From AC-32 sp963717725 (lineage in GTDB: Bacteria > Actinomycetota > Thermoleophilia > Gaiellales > Gaiellaceae), in contig CAVQWS010000010.1 in the NCBI GenBank assembly GCA_963717725.1, forward strand, positions 62,001-126,000: a DNA stretch of 64,000 nt, read 5' to 3'. The notes beneath the pieces are model-generated. The model was not told the origin of the DNA, did no database searches, and worked only from the letters and a program-made list of their open reading frames with translations. A program made the position numbers and the translations under genes. Below, in pieces: positions 7,630 to 17,493 of the stretch; within the stretch, counting starts at the first letter, position 1; each line of letters begins with the position of its first letter.

Positions 7630-9080
7630 GTGAGCCGAACCGACCACCGCTGGAGCGCACTCGCACTGATCGTCACCGCTCAGTTCATGGTCATTCTCGA
7701 CGTCGCCATCGTCAACGTGGCGCTGCCGTCGATCAAGACCGACCTGAACTTCTCGCAGGAGAACCTGCAATGGGTGATCTCTGCGTACGCGATCCTGTTC
7801 GGTGGCGTCCTCTTGCTGGGCGGACGGCTCGCCGACCTGCTCGGACGCCGGCGGCTGTTCATCGCGGGACTCGTCCTCTTCTCCGTCGCCTCGCTGCTCT
7901 GCGGCCTCGCGTGGTCAGAGGCTTCGCTGATCGGTTTCCGCGCGCTCCAGGGCCTCGGTGGCGCGTTGCTCGCGCCCGCGGCGCTGTCGCTGCTGACGAC
8001 CATGTTCGCGGAAGGCCGCGAGCGCAACCTCGCGCTCGGGATCTACGGCGCCGCCTCAGGTTCCGGCGCGGCTGTAGGCGTGCTGCTCGGCGGTCTCTTG
8101 ACCTCGTACCTGGGCTGGTCGTGGGTCTTCTTCATCAACGTCCCGGTCGGGATCGCGGCGATCGCGCTGACGCCTGCGCTGCTGCCCGCCGGCCGCGTGA
8201 ACCTCGCGCACCGGCACTTCGACGTCCGCGGCGCGGCCACCATCACGGGCGGACTGATGCTGCTCGTCTACGCGACCACCCGCGCGGCGAGCCACGGCTG
8301 GGGCTCCCCCGGCACGCTCGGGCTCTTCGGCGTCGCGGCCGCGCTCGTCGGGGCCTTCGTCCTGATCGAGCTGCGCTCGCCCCACCCGCTGCTGCCGCTG
8401 CGGATCTTCCGCTCGCGCACGCTCACCGGCGCAAACGCGGCGATGGCGATCGTCGGCGCGGTCGCGTTCTCCGAGTTCTTCCTGCTGACGCTCTACCTGC
8501 AGGACGTCCTGCACTACTCCGCGGTCGAGAGCGGCCTCGCCTTCACGGGCTTTGCTTTGAGCGTCGTCGTGACCTCGAACATCGCGCAGCTGGTCGTCTC
8601 GCGCTTCGGCGTCCGGCCGACGCTGACCGCCGGCCTGCTCGCCAGCGCGCTCTCGGTCGCCTGGCTGACGCGCCTGCCGGTGGACGGCAGCTACTTCTGG
8701 GATCTCTTCCCGGCCTTCGTGCTCGGCGGCGCCGGAATGGGCCTCTCGTTCGTCCCGGTGACGATCGCGAGCCTGACCGGGGTCGCGCCGGCCGACGCGG
8801 GGTCGCCTCGGGCCTGATCAACACGAGCCGCCAGATCGGCGGCGCCGTCGGCATCGCCGCGGTCAGCGCGATCGCGGCCACTTCGTCGAGCAACTACGCC
8901 GACGCGCACGCGCTCGCGCCGACCAGCGTCGCGCTCGACCACGGCTTCCAGACCGGGCTCTACGCGCTCACGGGCCTCCTGCTGCTCGGCGCCGCGATCG
9001 CGGTCACGCTCGTCCGCTCGGCGCCGCCGCCGGCCCGCGCGGTCGAGAAGGCGCCGCAGCTGCTAGACGAAGCGGCCTAG
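7630..9080 (+). pseudogene. MFS drug efflux transporter (DHA2/EmrB-QacA type), frameshifted
   Basis: Starts at GTG 7630 after AAGGAG. MFS motif A is GGRLADLLGRRR (about residues 60-71) and motif C-like GASGSGAAVGVLLGG is also present. The frame breaks at the G run 8799-8802: PADAG then changes frame, while the next frame continues with VASGLINTSRQIGGAVGIAA to a normal end at 9080. One missing G restores a single ~483-residue, 14-helix protein. It may be a real mutation or a homopolymer sequencing error. Proton-driven export of a toxic compound under MarR control is the likely role. Confidence 0.85.
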
Positions 9081-9089
9081 CATTCGCGG

Positions 9090-10217
9090 ATGCCGCCGCT
9101 CGACGGCATCCGCGTCCTCGACCTCTCGCGCGTCCTCGCGGGGCCGTACTGCACGATGCTGCTCGCCGACCTCGGCGCCGACGTGGTCAAGGTCGAGCGG
9201 CCCGGCGAGGGCGACGAGACACGGACGTGGGGGCCGCCGTACGTGGGCGGTGAGTCCGCCTACTTCCTCTCGATCAATCGCGGCAAGCGCAGCGTCGCGC
9301 TGGACCTCGCTCGGCCCGACGCGCAGGAGGTGTTGGCGCGGCTCGCGCGCGAGAGCGACGTCGTGGTCGAGAACTTCCGCCCGGGAGTCGCCGAGCGGTT
9401 GGGCGGCGGTTACGAGCGGCTCGCGCGCGAGAACCCGGAGCTCGTCTACTGCTCGATCACCGGCTTCGGGGACGAGCGTCCCGGCTACGACTTCGTGGTC
9501 GAGGCCGAAAGCGGGCTGATGGCGGTCACGGGCGAGGCCGACGGGCCGCCGCTCAAGGTCGGCGTGGCGGCCATCGACGTGCTCGCCGGCTACGCCGCTA
9601 CCACCGCCGTGCTCGCGGCGTTGGTCGCACGCCGCGGCGAGCGGATCGAGATCTCGCTCTACGACACGGCGCTCTCGGCGCTCGTCAACGTCTCCGGCAC
9701 GGCGCTCGTCACGGGTGAGGAGCCGGGCCGCCACGGGAACGCCCACCCGAGCATCGTCCCGTACCAGACCTTCGCCGCCGCCGACGGGTTGGTCAGCGTC
9801 GCGGGAGCGAACGACGGCCTCTACCGCCGGCTGTGCGAGGTGCTCGAGCGGCCGGACCTGGCCGAGGACGAGCGCTACCGGACGAACTCCTCGCGGGTCG
9901 AGCACCGCGAGGAGCTGGTCGGCGAACTCGAGCGTGTCTTCGCCGCGCGTTCTGCCGACGAGTGGGTCGCGCGTCTCGGGAGCGCGGGCGTTCCGGCGGG
10001 CAAGGTGCGCGGCGTGCTCGACGCCCTGGCGGAGGCGCGGACGCTGACGGTCGAGCATCCGACGATCGGTGCGCTGCGGCTGGTCGCGTCCCCGCTCGGC
10101 CCGAGGGCGGGAACCCTGCCGCCTCCGCTGCTCGGCGAACACACGCGAGAGGTGCTCGGCGAGCTCGGCTACGACGACGAGCAGATCGAGGCGCTGCTGC
10201 TACCGTCGCACGCGTGA
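9090..10217 (+). CDS. CaiB/BaiF (class III) CoA-transferase
   Basis: 375 residues from ATG 9090. The N-terminus LDGIRVLDLSRVLAGPYCTM, the segment LGADVVKVERPGEGDETR and the downstream NRGKRSVALDL are diagnostic of family III CoA-transferases. The catalytic Asp that forms the acyl-aspartyl intermediate should be D163 in GVAAIDVLAG. These enzymes move CoA between carboxylic acids; substrate unknown. The next gene starts inside its stop codon (GTGA overlap), so the two are translationally coupled. Confidence 0.9.
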   Translation: MPPLDGIRVLDLSRVLAGPYCTMLLADLGADVVKVERPGEGDETRTWGPPYVGGESAYFLSINRGKRSVALDLARPDAQEVLARLARESDVVVENFRPGVAERLGGGYERLARENPELVYCSITGFGDERPGYDFVVEAESGLMAVTGEADGPPLKVGVAAIDVLAGYAATTAVLAALVARRGERIEISLYDTALSALVNVSGTALVTGEEPGRHGNAHPSIVPYQTFAAADGLVSVAGANDGLYRRLCEVLERPDLAEDERYRTNSSRVEHREELVGELERVFAARSADEWVARLGSAGVPAGKVRGVLDALAEARTLTVEHPTIGALRLVASPLGPRAGTLPPPLLGEHTREVLGELGYDDEQIEALLLPSHA

Positions 10218-11629
10218 GCTCGGGGGGCGAGCGCCAGCACTACAACGTCACCTTCACACTCCTGGCAGTGGCGGCGGTTGCCTACGCGCTGCTGCAGTCG
10301 CTCGTCGCGCCGGCGCTGCTGACGATCCAGCACGACTTGGATACCACGACCGCCGGCGCGGCCTGGATCCTGACCGCGTACCTGCTGAGCGCGTCCGTGG
10401 TGACGCCGATCGCCGGGCGGCTCGGCGACATGTACGGCAAGAAGCGGACGATGGTCGTCGTCTTGGTGGTGCTCGCGTTCGGGACGCTGCTGGCGGCGCT
10501 CGCGACCTCGATCGGCGTGATGATCGTCGCGCGCGTGATCCAGGGCGCCGGCGGTGCGGTCTTCCCGCTCTCCTTCGCGATCATCCGCGACGAGTTCCCG
10601 CCGCGGCGCGTCCCGCACGGAATCGCGCTGATCTCGGCGATCCTGGGCATCGGCGGCGGCCTGGGGATCGTGCTCGCCGGGCCGATCATCGAGCACTTCT
10701 CCTACCACTGGCTCTTCTGGTTCCCGCTGATCGCGGTGATCGTCGCGACCGTCGGGATCGTCTTCTTCGTCCCGGAGTCGCCGGTGAAGACGCGCGGGCG
10801 GATCGACTCGCTCGGCGCGGTACTGCTCGGCGCGTGGCTCGTCGCGCTGCTCGTCCCGGTCAGCCAGGGCGCGACGTGGGGCTGGACGTCGCCGAAGACG
10901 CTCGTCCTCTTCGCCATCGCGGCCGTGCTGATCCCGGTCTGGGTCTGGGTCGAGTTGCGCACGCGGTCAGCGCTCGTGGACATGCAGATGATGCGGCTGC
11001 GGCCGGTGTGGACGACCAACCTCGCCGCGCTCGTGCTCGGCTTCGGCATGTTCGCCTCGTTCGTGCTCGTGCCCCAGTTCGTGGAGCTGCCGACGTCGAC
11101 CGGCTTCGGCTTCGGCGCATCGGTGACCGAGGCGGGACTCTTCCTCGTCCCCGCCACGCTCGGGATGCTCGTCGCCGGGCCGATCTCGGGACGGCTCTCG
11201 AGCACCGTCGGCTCGCGCGTGCCGCTGATCCTCGGCGCGACGTTCTCGTGTGCCGCGTTCGTGCTGCTGACCTTCGCGCACGACGAGCACTGGCAGATCT
11301 ATGCGGCGATGGCGGTGATGGGGATCGGGATCGGCTTCGCCTTCTCGTCGATGGCGAACCTGATCGTCGAGTCCGTCCCCGCGTCCCAGACGGGCGTGGC
11401 CACCGGGATGAACACGATCGTTCGCACGATCGGCGGAGCGATCGGCAGCCAGGTCTCGGCCGGGATCGTGGCCGCGACGCTCGCGGTCAACGGCGAGCCG
11501 ACCGAGCGCGGCTTCACGATCGCGTTCGCCGCAGCGGCGATCGCGCTGGCGATCGGGGTCGCAGTCGCGCTGCTCGTCCCGCGCCCGGTGCGCGAGGCTT
11601 CGAGCGAGGCCCTGGCCGAAGCCGCCTAG
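10214..11629 (+). CDS. MFS transporter (DHA2-like, 14 helices)
   Basis: 471 residues from GTG 10214, which overlaps the CoA-transferase stop by four bases. Motif A is AGRLGDMYGKKRTM; IQGAGGAVFPLSFAIIRDEF is the conserved helix 4 region, and the hydrophobic profile suggests about 14 membrane helices. Coupling to a CoA-transferase suggests it may move an organic acid or its metabolite, but the family is mostly known for drug export. The end converges with the sigma factor gene, overlapping by four bases. Confidence 0.88.
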   Translation: MSSGGERQHYNVTFTLLAVAAVAYALLQSLVAPALLTIQHDLDTTTAGAAWILTAYLLSASVVTPIAGRLGDMYGKKRTMVVVLVVLAFGTLLAALATSIGVMIVARVIQGAGGAVFPLSFAIIRDEFPPRRVPHGIALISAILGIGGGLGIVLAGPIIEHFSYHWLFWFPLIAVIVATVGIVFFVPESPVKTRGRIDSLGAVLLGAWLVALLVPVSQGATWGWTSPKTLVLFAIAAVLIPVWVWVELRTRSALVDMQMMRLRPVWTTNLAALVLGFGMFASFVLVPQFVELPTSTGFGFGASVTEAGLFLVPATLGMLVAGPISGRLSSTVGSRVPLILGATFSCAAFVLLTFAHDEHWQIYAAMAVMGIGIGFAFSSMANLIVESVPASQTGVATGMNTIVRTIGGAIGSQVSAGIVAATLAVNGEPTERGFTIAFAAAAIALAIGVAVALLVPRPVREASSEALAEAA

Positions 11630-12837
11630 GCGCTTCCGCGCAGGCGCGCGGCGCGCTTGGTCAGGTGCCGCTGCTCCGGCAGGCTCGTTGTGCGTGCTGC
11701 GGCCGCACGGTAGTGCTCGCGTGCGGCCTCGGTGTCGCCGGCCAGCTCGAGCAGGTGCGCCCGCACCGCGTCCACGCGGTAGTTGCCGTCCAGCTGGTCG
11801 GCCACCGAGTCGAGGACGGCCAAGCCCGCGGCCGGGCCGTCGGCCATTCCGGCCGCCACGGCTCGGTTGAGCGTGACGACGGGATTGTCGGTCAGCTGCT
11901 CGAGCAGGCCGTAAAGCGCGAGGATCTGCGGCCAGTCGGTCTCCTCCGCCCGCGGGGCCCGGTCGTGGAGCGCGGCGATCGCCGCCTGCAGCCGGTACTC
12001 GCCGACCGGCCCTTTGCCCATGGCCTGGTCGAGCAGGGCGAGCCCTTCGGCGATCAGCTCCCGGTCCCAGAGCGTCCGGTCCTGCTCGGCCAGCGGCACC
12101 GGCTCGCCCGAGGCGTCGGTGCGGGCAGGGCGCCTGGCATCGACGAGCAGCAGCAGCGCGAGCAGCGCCGTCGCCTCCCCGTCATCGGGCAGCAGCCGTT
12201 GCGCGAGCCGCGCGAGCCGGATCGCCTCGCCCGCGAGCTCGGGCCGCTGCAGCTCGGGCCCGGCCGTGCCCACGTAACCCTCGTTGAAGATCAGGTAGAG
12301 CACGCGTAGCACTGTCTGCACCCTCGCCGGCCGCTCGTCGAGCGTCGGCAGCCGGAACGGCTCGCCGGAGTCCTTGACCCGCTGTTTGGCGCGGCTGATG
12401 CGCTGCGCCATCGTCGCCTCGCCGACGAGGAAAGCGCTCGCGATCTCGGTTGTCGTCAGCCCGCCGACTGCCCGCAGGGTGAGCGCGATCGCCGAGGCCG
12501 GCGTCAGCGCCGGGTGGCAGCACATGAACAGGACGAGCAGCGTGTCGTCGCGGTCCGAGACCTCCGGTGGCTCCTCCAGCGCCGCGAGGCTCTCGCGCGC
12601 GCGACGCGACCGCTCGCTGCGCCGCTGGTCGATCAGCCGCCGCGAGGCGGTCTGGATCAGCCACCCGCGAGGCTGCTCCGGCAAGCCCTCGCGCGGCCAG
12701 TGCAGCGCGGCGGCGAGCAACGCCTCCTGGACCGCGTCCTCGGCCGCGGCAAAGTCGCCGGACCAGCGGGCGACCGCGCCGAGAACCTGCGGCGCGAGCT
12801 CACGCAGCAGGTCCTCGACGCGCGCAGGAGCGTTCAG
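11626..12837 (-). CDS. ECF42-type RNA polymerase sigma factor with C-terminal TPR-like domain
   Basis: About 403 residues. The sigma2 region is WSGDFAAAEDAVQEALLAAA and the sigma4 region TLRAVGGLTTTEIASAFLVG. The long C-terminal extension (ARVQTVLRVLYLIFNEGY onward, with NPVVTLNRAVA) is typical of group ECF42, whose genes are linked to YCII/DGPF proteins, as here. No ATG, GTG or TTG is available near the expected N-terminus; the CTG at 12837 overlaps the upstream TGA (CTGA) and gives a normal family length. The start is therefore inferred from coupling. Confidence 0.85.
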   Translation of the reverse strand: MNAPARVEDLLRELAPQVLGAVARWSGDFAAAEDAVQEALLAAALHWPREGLPEQPRGWLIQTASRRLIDQRRSERSRRARESLAALEEPPEVSDRDDTLLVLFMCCHPALTPASAIALTLRAVGGLTTTEIASAFLVGEATMAQRISRAKQRVKDSGEPFRLPTLDERPARVQTVLRVLYLIFNEGYVGTAGPELQRPELAGEAIRLARLAQRLLPDDGEATALLALLLLVDARRPARTDASGEPVPLAEQDRTLWDRELIAEGLALLDQAMGKGPVGEYRLQAAIAALHDRAPRAEETDWPQILALYGLLEQLTDNPVVTLNRAVAAGMADGPAAGLAVLDSVADQLDGNYRVDAVRAHLLELAGDTEAAREHYRAAAARTTSLPEQRHLTKRAARLRGSA

Positions 12838-13274
12838 CGCTCGCCACCCGCATGCTCGAGGTAGGTCTTCATCTCCTCGGCGTTGGCGGGCCCTTTCTCC
12901 ATCACCTGGCGCACCTGGATCGGTTGCTGGATCGGGACACCGCCCGGCCCCGGCACGGCCGAGATCTTCGCCGCGATCTCGAGCGCTCGCTCCTCCGACT
13001 CGACGTCCACGATCGAGTAGCCGGCGACCCACTCCTTGAACTCGGGGAACGGTCCGTCGGTGACCACCCGGGCCGATCCGTCCGAGGTGACGATCTTGCC
13101 CAGGTCGGGCGGCGCCAGCACCTCGGACTGGACGAGCTCACCGCTCTCGACGAGCTCCTGGAACAGGGCCCGGTAGTAGTCGAAGTGAGCTTCGATTTCC
13201 TCCGGCTGCCACTCGTCCATCAGGGTCTCTGCGACGCCCGGCTGGAAGTCGACCACTAGCAGGTATCTGGTCAT
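12834..13274 (-). CDS. YCII/DGPF-domain protein, partner of ECF42 sigma
   Basis: 146 residues from ATG 13274 with AAGGAG upstream. The N-terminus MTRYLLVVDFQPGVAETLMD and the central VVTDGPFPEFKEWVAGYSIV contain the DGPF motif that names the family, with the I-V-D-V and A-L-E-I-A blocks of YCII domains. In ECF42 loci these proteins are conserved companions whose biochemical role is not settled. It is directly followed, with overlapping stop, by the sigma factor gene. Confidence 0.88.
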   Translation of the reverse strand: MTRYLLVVDFQPGVAETLMDEWQPEEIEAHFDYYRALFQELVESGELVQSEVLAPPDLGKIVTSDGSARVVTDGPFPEFKEWVAGYSIVDVESEERALEIAAKISAVPGPGGVPIQQPIQVRQVMEKGPANAEEMKTYLEHAGGER

Positions 13275-13354
13275 TTCTCGCTCCTTCGCTATGTGTGCCC
13301 AGCTTGGCACGCTTACCCGGAGAACGGAGCCGGCGTGCCGTTCTCGACATCGGC

Positions 13355-14791
13355 CTATCCGGCAGCGACGACGACGGGCTCGGCAGGCGCGGGCTGCGGG
13401 CGGCCCGGCAGCAACAGGCCGCAGACGAGCGCGCCCAGGGCGAAGATCCCGGCCGACCACCAGAAGGCGACCGTGTACCCGTGCACCGTGCCTTTGGCGA
13501 CGACGTCTCCGCCGACACGGTGGCTGCTCACGTAGGCGGTCGTCGCGCTGACGGCGATCGTGTTCAACAGCGCGGTGCCGACCGAGCCGCCCACCTGCTG
13601 GCCGACGTTCACGAGCGACGAGCCGACGCCGCTCTCGGCCGGGTCGATCCGGGCTGTCGCCGTGTTCGAGGCGGTGGGGAAGACGAGCCCGAGGCCGGCG
13701 CCGATCACGATCAGCGACGGCAGGATGTTTGCGGCGTAGGTCGACTCGACCGTGAGCCTCGTCAGGAGGACGAGACCGAGGGCGGCGAGCAGCATCCCGC
13801 ACATGACCAGCGGACGCGGCCCGAGCTTCCCGAGCAGCAGAGCGTTGACCCAGACCGACGTGAAGATGACCGAGCCGATCATGGGCAGGAACGCGAGGCC
13901 GCTCATCAGCGGGCTGAAGCCGAGGTTCTGCTGCAGGTAGTACGTCACGAAGAGGAAGACGCCGAAGGTGCCGATGCCCGTGAAGAAGACCGCGAGATAG
14001 GAGCCGGCACGGGCTCGGTTCTCGAGCAGGCGCAGCGGCAGCAGCGGCTCGCGGGAGCGCGCCTCGATCAGGACGAAGAGCGCGAGCAACGCGACGCCAC
14101 CGACGAGCGAGCCGATCGTCTCGGGCGCAGTCCAGCCCGCGTGCTGGGCACGGTCGAAGCCGAACACGATCAGGAACAGGCCGCCGGCGGCCGTCGCCGC
14201 GCCCGGCAGATCGAGGCTCGGCTTGCCCGGCAGCTTCTGCGCGGGTACCAGCATCAACGCGCCGACGGTGACCGGCAACGCCAAGAACAGGTTCACGTAG
14301 AGACACCACCGCCAGGACAGGTACTCGGTCAGGGCTCCGCCCAGCAGGAGCCCGACCGCGGCGCCGCTGCCGACGACCGCGCCGAAGATGCCGAAGGCCT
14401 TGTTGCGATCGCGCGGCTCGGTGAACGTCGTCGTCAGCAGCGCGAGTGCGGACGGTGCGAGCACGGCGCCGAACATCCCCTGCAGCACGCGCGCCGCGAG
14501 CAGCCACTCGAAGCTCTGTGCCGCACCGCCGATGGCCGAGGCCCCCGCGAAGCCGAGCGAGCCGAGGACCAGGGTTCGCCTGCGCCCGAACACGTCGCCG
14601 AGCCGCCCGCCGAGCGGGAGCAGGCTGCCGAAGGCGAGCGCATAGCCGGTCACGATCCACTGCCGCGAGGCGTTCGAGAAGCCGAGGTCGGCCTGCGCCG
14701 AGGGCAGCGCGATGTTCACGATCGTCGCGTCGAGCACGACCATCAGCTGCGCCACGACAACCAGCGCGAGGATCGTCCAGCGCGAGCGCAT
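13355..14791 (-). CDS. MFS drug efflux transporter (DHA2/EmrB-QacA type)
   Basis: About 478 residues from the internal ATG 14791, where MRSRWTILALVVVAQLMVVL starts directly with the first membrane helix. LDATIVNIALPSAQADL is the D1 motif of DHA2 transporters, and GGRLGDVFGRRRTLV is motif A. The profile suggests 14 helices. It diverges from the aldo/keto reductase 45 bases away. It is the third DHA2-type transporter within 8 kb; the three are clearly homologous but not recent duplicates. Confidence 0.88.
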   Translation of the reverse strand: MRSRWTILALVVVAQLMVVLDATIVNIALPSAQADLGFSNASRQWIVTGYALAFGSLLPLGGRLGDVFGRRRTLVLGSLGFAGASAIGGAAQSFEWLLAARVLQGMFGAVLAPSALALLTTTFTEPRDRNKAFGIFGAVVGSGAAVGLLLGGALTEYLSWRWCLYVNLFLALPVTVGALMLVPAQKLPGKPSLDLPGAATAAGGLFLIVFGFDRAQHAGWTAPETIGSLVGGVALLALFVLIEARSREPLLPLRLLENRARAGSYLAVFFTGIGTFGVFLFVTYYLQQNLGFSPLMSGLAFLPMIGSVIFTSVWVNALLLGKLGPRPLVMCGMLLAALGLVLLTRLTVESTYAANILPSLIVIGAGLGLVFPTASNTATARIDPAESGVGSSLVNVGQQVGGSVGTALLNTIAVSATTAYVSSHRVGGDVVAKGTVHGYTVAFWWSAGIFALGALVCGLLLPGRPQPAPAEPVVVAAG

Positions 14792-14835
14792 CCTCCAGCG
14801 AGTGTATGCCTCTCGCGGCTGGCATCCTTCGGGCG

Positions 14836-15607
14836 ATGGCCGCACGGACGCTCACGCTCGGCGACACGGAGATCACGCGGATCGGGCTCGGGACGAACCG
14901 CCTCAGGAATACGCCGGAGAACGTCGAGCACATCAGGCAGGCGGTCGCCGCCGGGATCGGCATGGTCGACACGGCCCACACCTACACCGACGGCCAGAGC
15001 GAGGCGACGATCGGCGAAGCGGTCTCACCGCGTCCGAACGGCATGGTCGTCGCGACGAAAGGCGGCTACCACCCCGGCACCGGCAGCCCGGAGGCGCTGA
15101 GCGCGCAGATCGAGGAGAGCCTGCGGCGCCTGCGCACCGAGGCGATCGACCTCTACTACCTGCATCGCGTCGACCCCGAGACGCCGCTCGAGGAGAGTCT
15201 CGGCAGCGATCGCCGCCTACCGCGAGCGCGGGCAGATCCGGCACGTCGGACTCTCCGAGGTCGGGATCGAGCAGGTCGAGCGTGGGCGCCAGGTCGTCCC
15301 GATCGCGGCCGTCCAGAACCGCTACAACCTCGCGGAGCGGACGCACGAGGAGGTCGTCGACCACTGCGCCGAGCAGGGGATCGCGTTCGTCCCGTTCTTC
15401 CCGCTCCACGGCGTCGACGCCCGCCCGGTCGCCGAGATCGCCGCGCGCCACGGCGCGACGCCCGAGCAGGTCGCGCTCGCGTGGCTCCTGGCGCGCTCGC
15501 CGGCGATGCTCCCGATCCCGGGCACCCTCTCGCTCGGCCACTTGCAGCAGAACCTCGCCGCGTTCGCGCTCGAGCTGAGCGGCGACGAGCTCGACAGCTT
15601 GATGTGA
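14836..15607 (+). pseudogene. Aldo/keto reductase, frameshifted
   Basis: The start MAARTLTLGDTEITRIGLGT is followed by AGIGMVDTAHTYTDGQSEAT, with the catalytic D and Y of the AKR tetrad, and by IDLYYLHRVDPETPLEESLG. The frame is then lost near 15200. The remainder is perfect in the +1 frame, from AAIAAYRERGQIRHVGLSEV through PIPGTLSLGHLQQNLAAF to DELDSLM and the stop at 15605-15607. The second half has no ATG, so it is easily missed. One extra base near 15200 explains the break. AKRs reduce carbonyls with NADPH. The stop overlaps the recQ GTG start. Confidence 0.82.
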
Positions 15608-17173
15608 TTGACGAGCGGGTCTGCGAGCTCGCGCGCGACCGCTTCGGGTTCGAGCGGCTTCGCTCGGGACAGCTACGGGCCGCTTCGGCGGCGGCCGAGG
15701 GGCGCGACGTCCTCGCGGTCCTGCCGACCGGTGGCGGGAAGTCGGCCATCTACGAGCTCGCCGGGCTGCTCCTGCCCGGGCCGACGATCGTCGTCTCGCC
15801 GCTGATCGCGCTGCAGGACGACCAGCTGGCGCATCTCCGGGCGGCGGGCCTGGAAGCGATCGTGCTCAACTCGCACCAGTCCGCGCACGAGCACGCGGCC
15901 TCGCTGGCCGCGGCCTCCGAGGACGACACGTTCATCTTCCTCTCGCCGGAGCAGCTCGCCAACGGAGAGACGCTCGACACGCTCCGCCGCGCCGAGCCGG
16001 GGCTCTTTGCCGTCGACGAGGCGCACCTGATCAGCCAGTGGGGGCACGACTTCAGGCCCGACTACATGCGGCTGAGCGCGCAGGCGGATTACCTCCAGGT
16101 GCCGGTGCGGATCGCGCTCACGGCCACCGCCGCGCAGCCGGTGCGCGACGAGATCGTTCGACGCCTCGGCCTGCGCGAGCCCGAGATCGTGGTCGGCGAC
16201 TTCGACCGGCCGCACATCGCGCTCTCGGCGCGGCGGCTGCAGACGGTCGAGGACAAGCACCGCGAGCTCGCCGCCGCGGCGTCGGAGTTCGAAGGGCCCG
16301 GGATCGTCTACGCCGCCACGCATGCCGCCGCCGAGGCGGCGCAGGACGCGCTCACGGGTCATCGGGTCACGCTCTACCACGCCGGGCTCACGCCGAAGGA
16401 GCGCCGGGCGGCGATGTCGGCATTCCTCGACGGCTCCGTCCGCATCGTCTCCGCGACGGTGGCGTTCGGGATGGGCATCGACAAGCCCGACGTGCGCTGG
16501 GTGCTGCACGCCGACCCGCCGCCCTCGCTCGACGCGTACTACCAGGAGCTCGGCCGCGCCGGCCGCGACGGGAAGCCGGCCGATGCGCGCCTTCTGTACC
16601 GGCCGGAGGATTTCGGCGCGGCGGTGCACCTGACCTCCCGCGGGGTCTCGAGCGCGGCCGTCGGTCGCGCCGCCACGGTGCTGGCCGCCGGCGGCGAGCT
16701 GCCGCCGACGCGCGGAACGACCGCCGCGCTCGTGCGCCTCGTCGATCTCGGAGCGGCCGCCTGGGAGGCGTCCGGCGGGGTGGCGTGGACCGGCGCGCTC
16801 ACCGTCTCGGCGGCCGTCAAGGCCTCCGAGGAAGAGACGAGCCGAGAGGACGAGGTCGAGCGTTCCCGCCTCGACATGATGCGCCGCTACGCCGAGCACA
16901 CCGGCTGCCGCCGCTCGTTCCTGCTCTCGTATTTCGGACAGTCCTACCCGGGTTCGTGCGGGAACTGCGACAACGATCTCGTCGCGACGGCTCGAGAAGC
17001 CGATGCTCGAGCCGTTCGCGATCGGCGAGCGCGTTACGAGCGAGCGCTGGGGCCAAGGCACGGTGCAGCGCTACGACGGCGACCAGCTGACGGTGCTCTT
17101 CGACGAGCACGGCTACCGCGACCTGCTCGTCCCGCTCGTGGTCGAGCGGCGGTTGCTTCGCCGCGTGTTATAG
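15604..17173 (+). pseudogene. recQ: RecQ-type ATP-dependent DNA helicase, frameshifted near the C-terminus
   Basis: From GTG 15604 (GTGA overlap with the preceding gene). Motif I is TGGGKS at 42-47, motif II DEAH at 138-141, then ALTATA (III), VSATVAFGMGIDKPDVRWV (IV-V) and YYQELGRAGRDGKP (VI). The zinc region C-x16-CGNCDND has three of the four usual Cys. Near 16990 the frame changes: PMLEPFAIGERVTSERWGQG to VERRLLRRVL reads in the next frame to the TAG at 17171. Either a true C-terminal truncation or a one-base error. RecQ unwinds recombination intermediates. Confidence 0.83.
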
Positions 17174-17189
17174 TGAACCCAGTGGTTCA
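17174..17189. promoter_or_regulatory. Probable ArsR autoregulatory operator
   Basis: TGAACCCAGTGGTTCA is a perfect 6 bp inverted repeat around CAGT, overlapping the start codon and adjoining the TATAGT -10 at 17169. Such palindromes at the start of SdpR-like arsR genes are typical autorepression sites. Confidence 0.65.
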
Positions 17190-17493
17190 GTATTCACAGA
17201 CCGTCGACCGGGCCTTCGCAGCCCTGGGCGACCCGACTCGCCGGGCCGTGCTCGAACGTCTCGGCACCGGCAGCGCGACGATCAGCGAGCTCGCCGAGCC
17301 CTTCGGCATGTCGCTGACGGGGATGACGAAGCACGTCAGGCTGCTCGAGCAGGCTGAGCTCGTCACCACCGAGAAGGTCGGGCGTGTCCGCAGGTGCACG
17401 CTCGTGCCCTACGCCTTCGAGGGCATCAGCACGTGGCTGCAACGGCTCGACCGCTTCGCCCAGGTCGTCGAACGCACGAAAGGAGCACGATGA
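17182..17493 (+). CDS. ArsR-family (SdpR-like) transcriptional regulator
   Basis: About 103 residues. The winged HTH reads AALGDPTRRAVLERLGTGSA, then ISELAEPFGMSLTGMTKHVR as helix-turn-helix and LLEQAELVTTEKVGRVRRC as wing. No metal-binding Cys motif is present, as in the SdpR-like branch. GTG 17182 begins VVQYSQ; GTG 17173 is an alternative. TATAGT lies 8 bases before 17182, so the mRNA is probably leaderless. It is first gene of an operon with DUF1801 and AHSA1 genes, a common trio. Confidence 0.87.
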   Translation: MVQYSQTVDRAFAALGDPTRRAVLERLGTGSATISELAEPFGMSLTGMTKHVRLLEQAELVTTEKVGRVRRCTLVPYAFEGISTWLQRLDRFAQVVERTKGAR

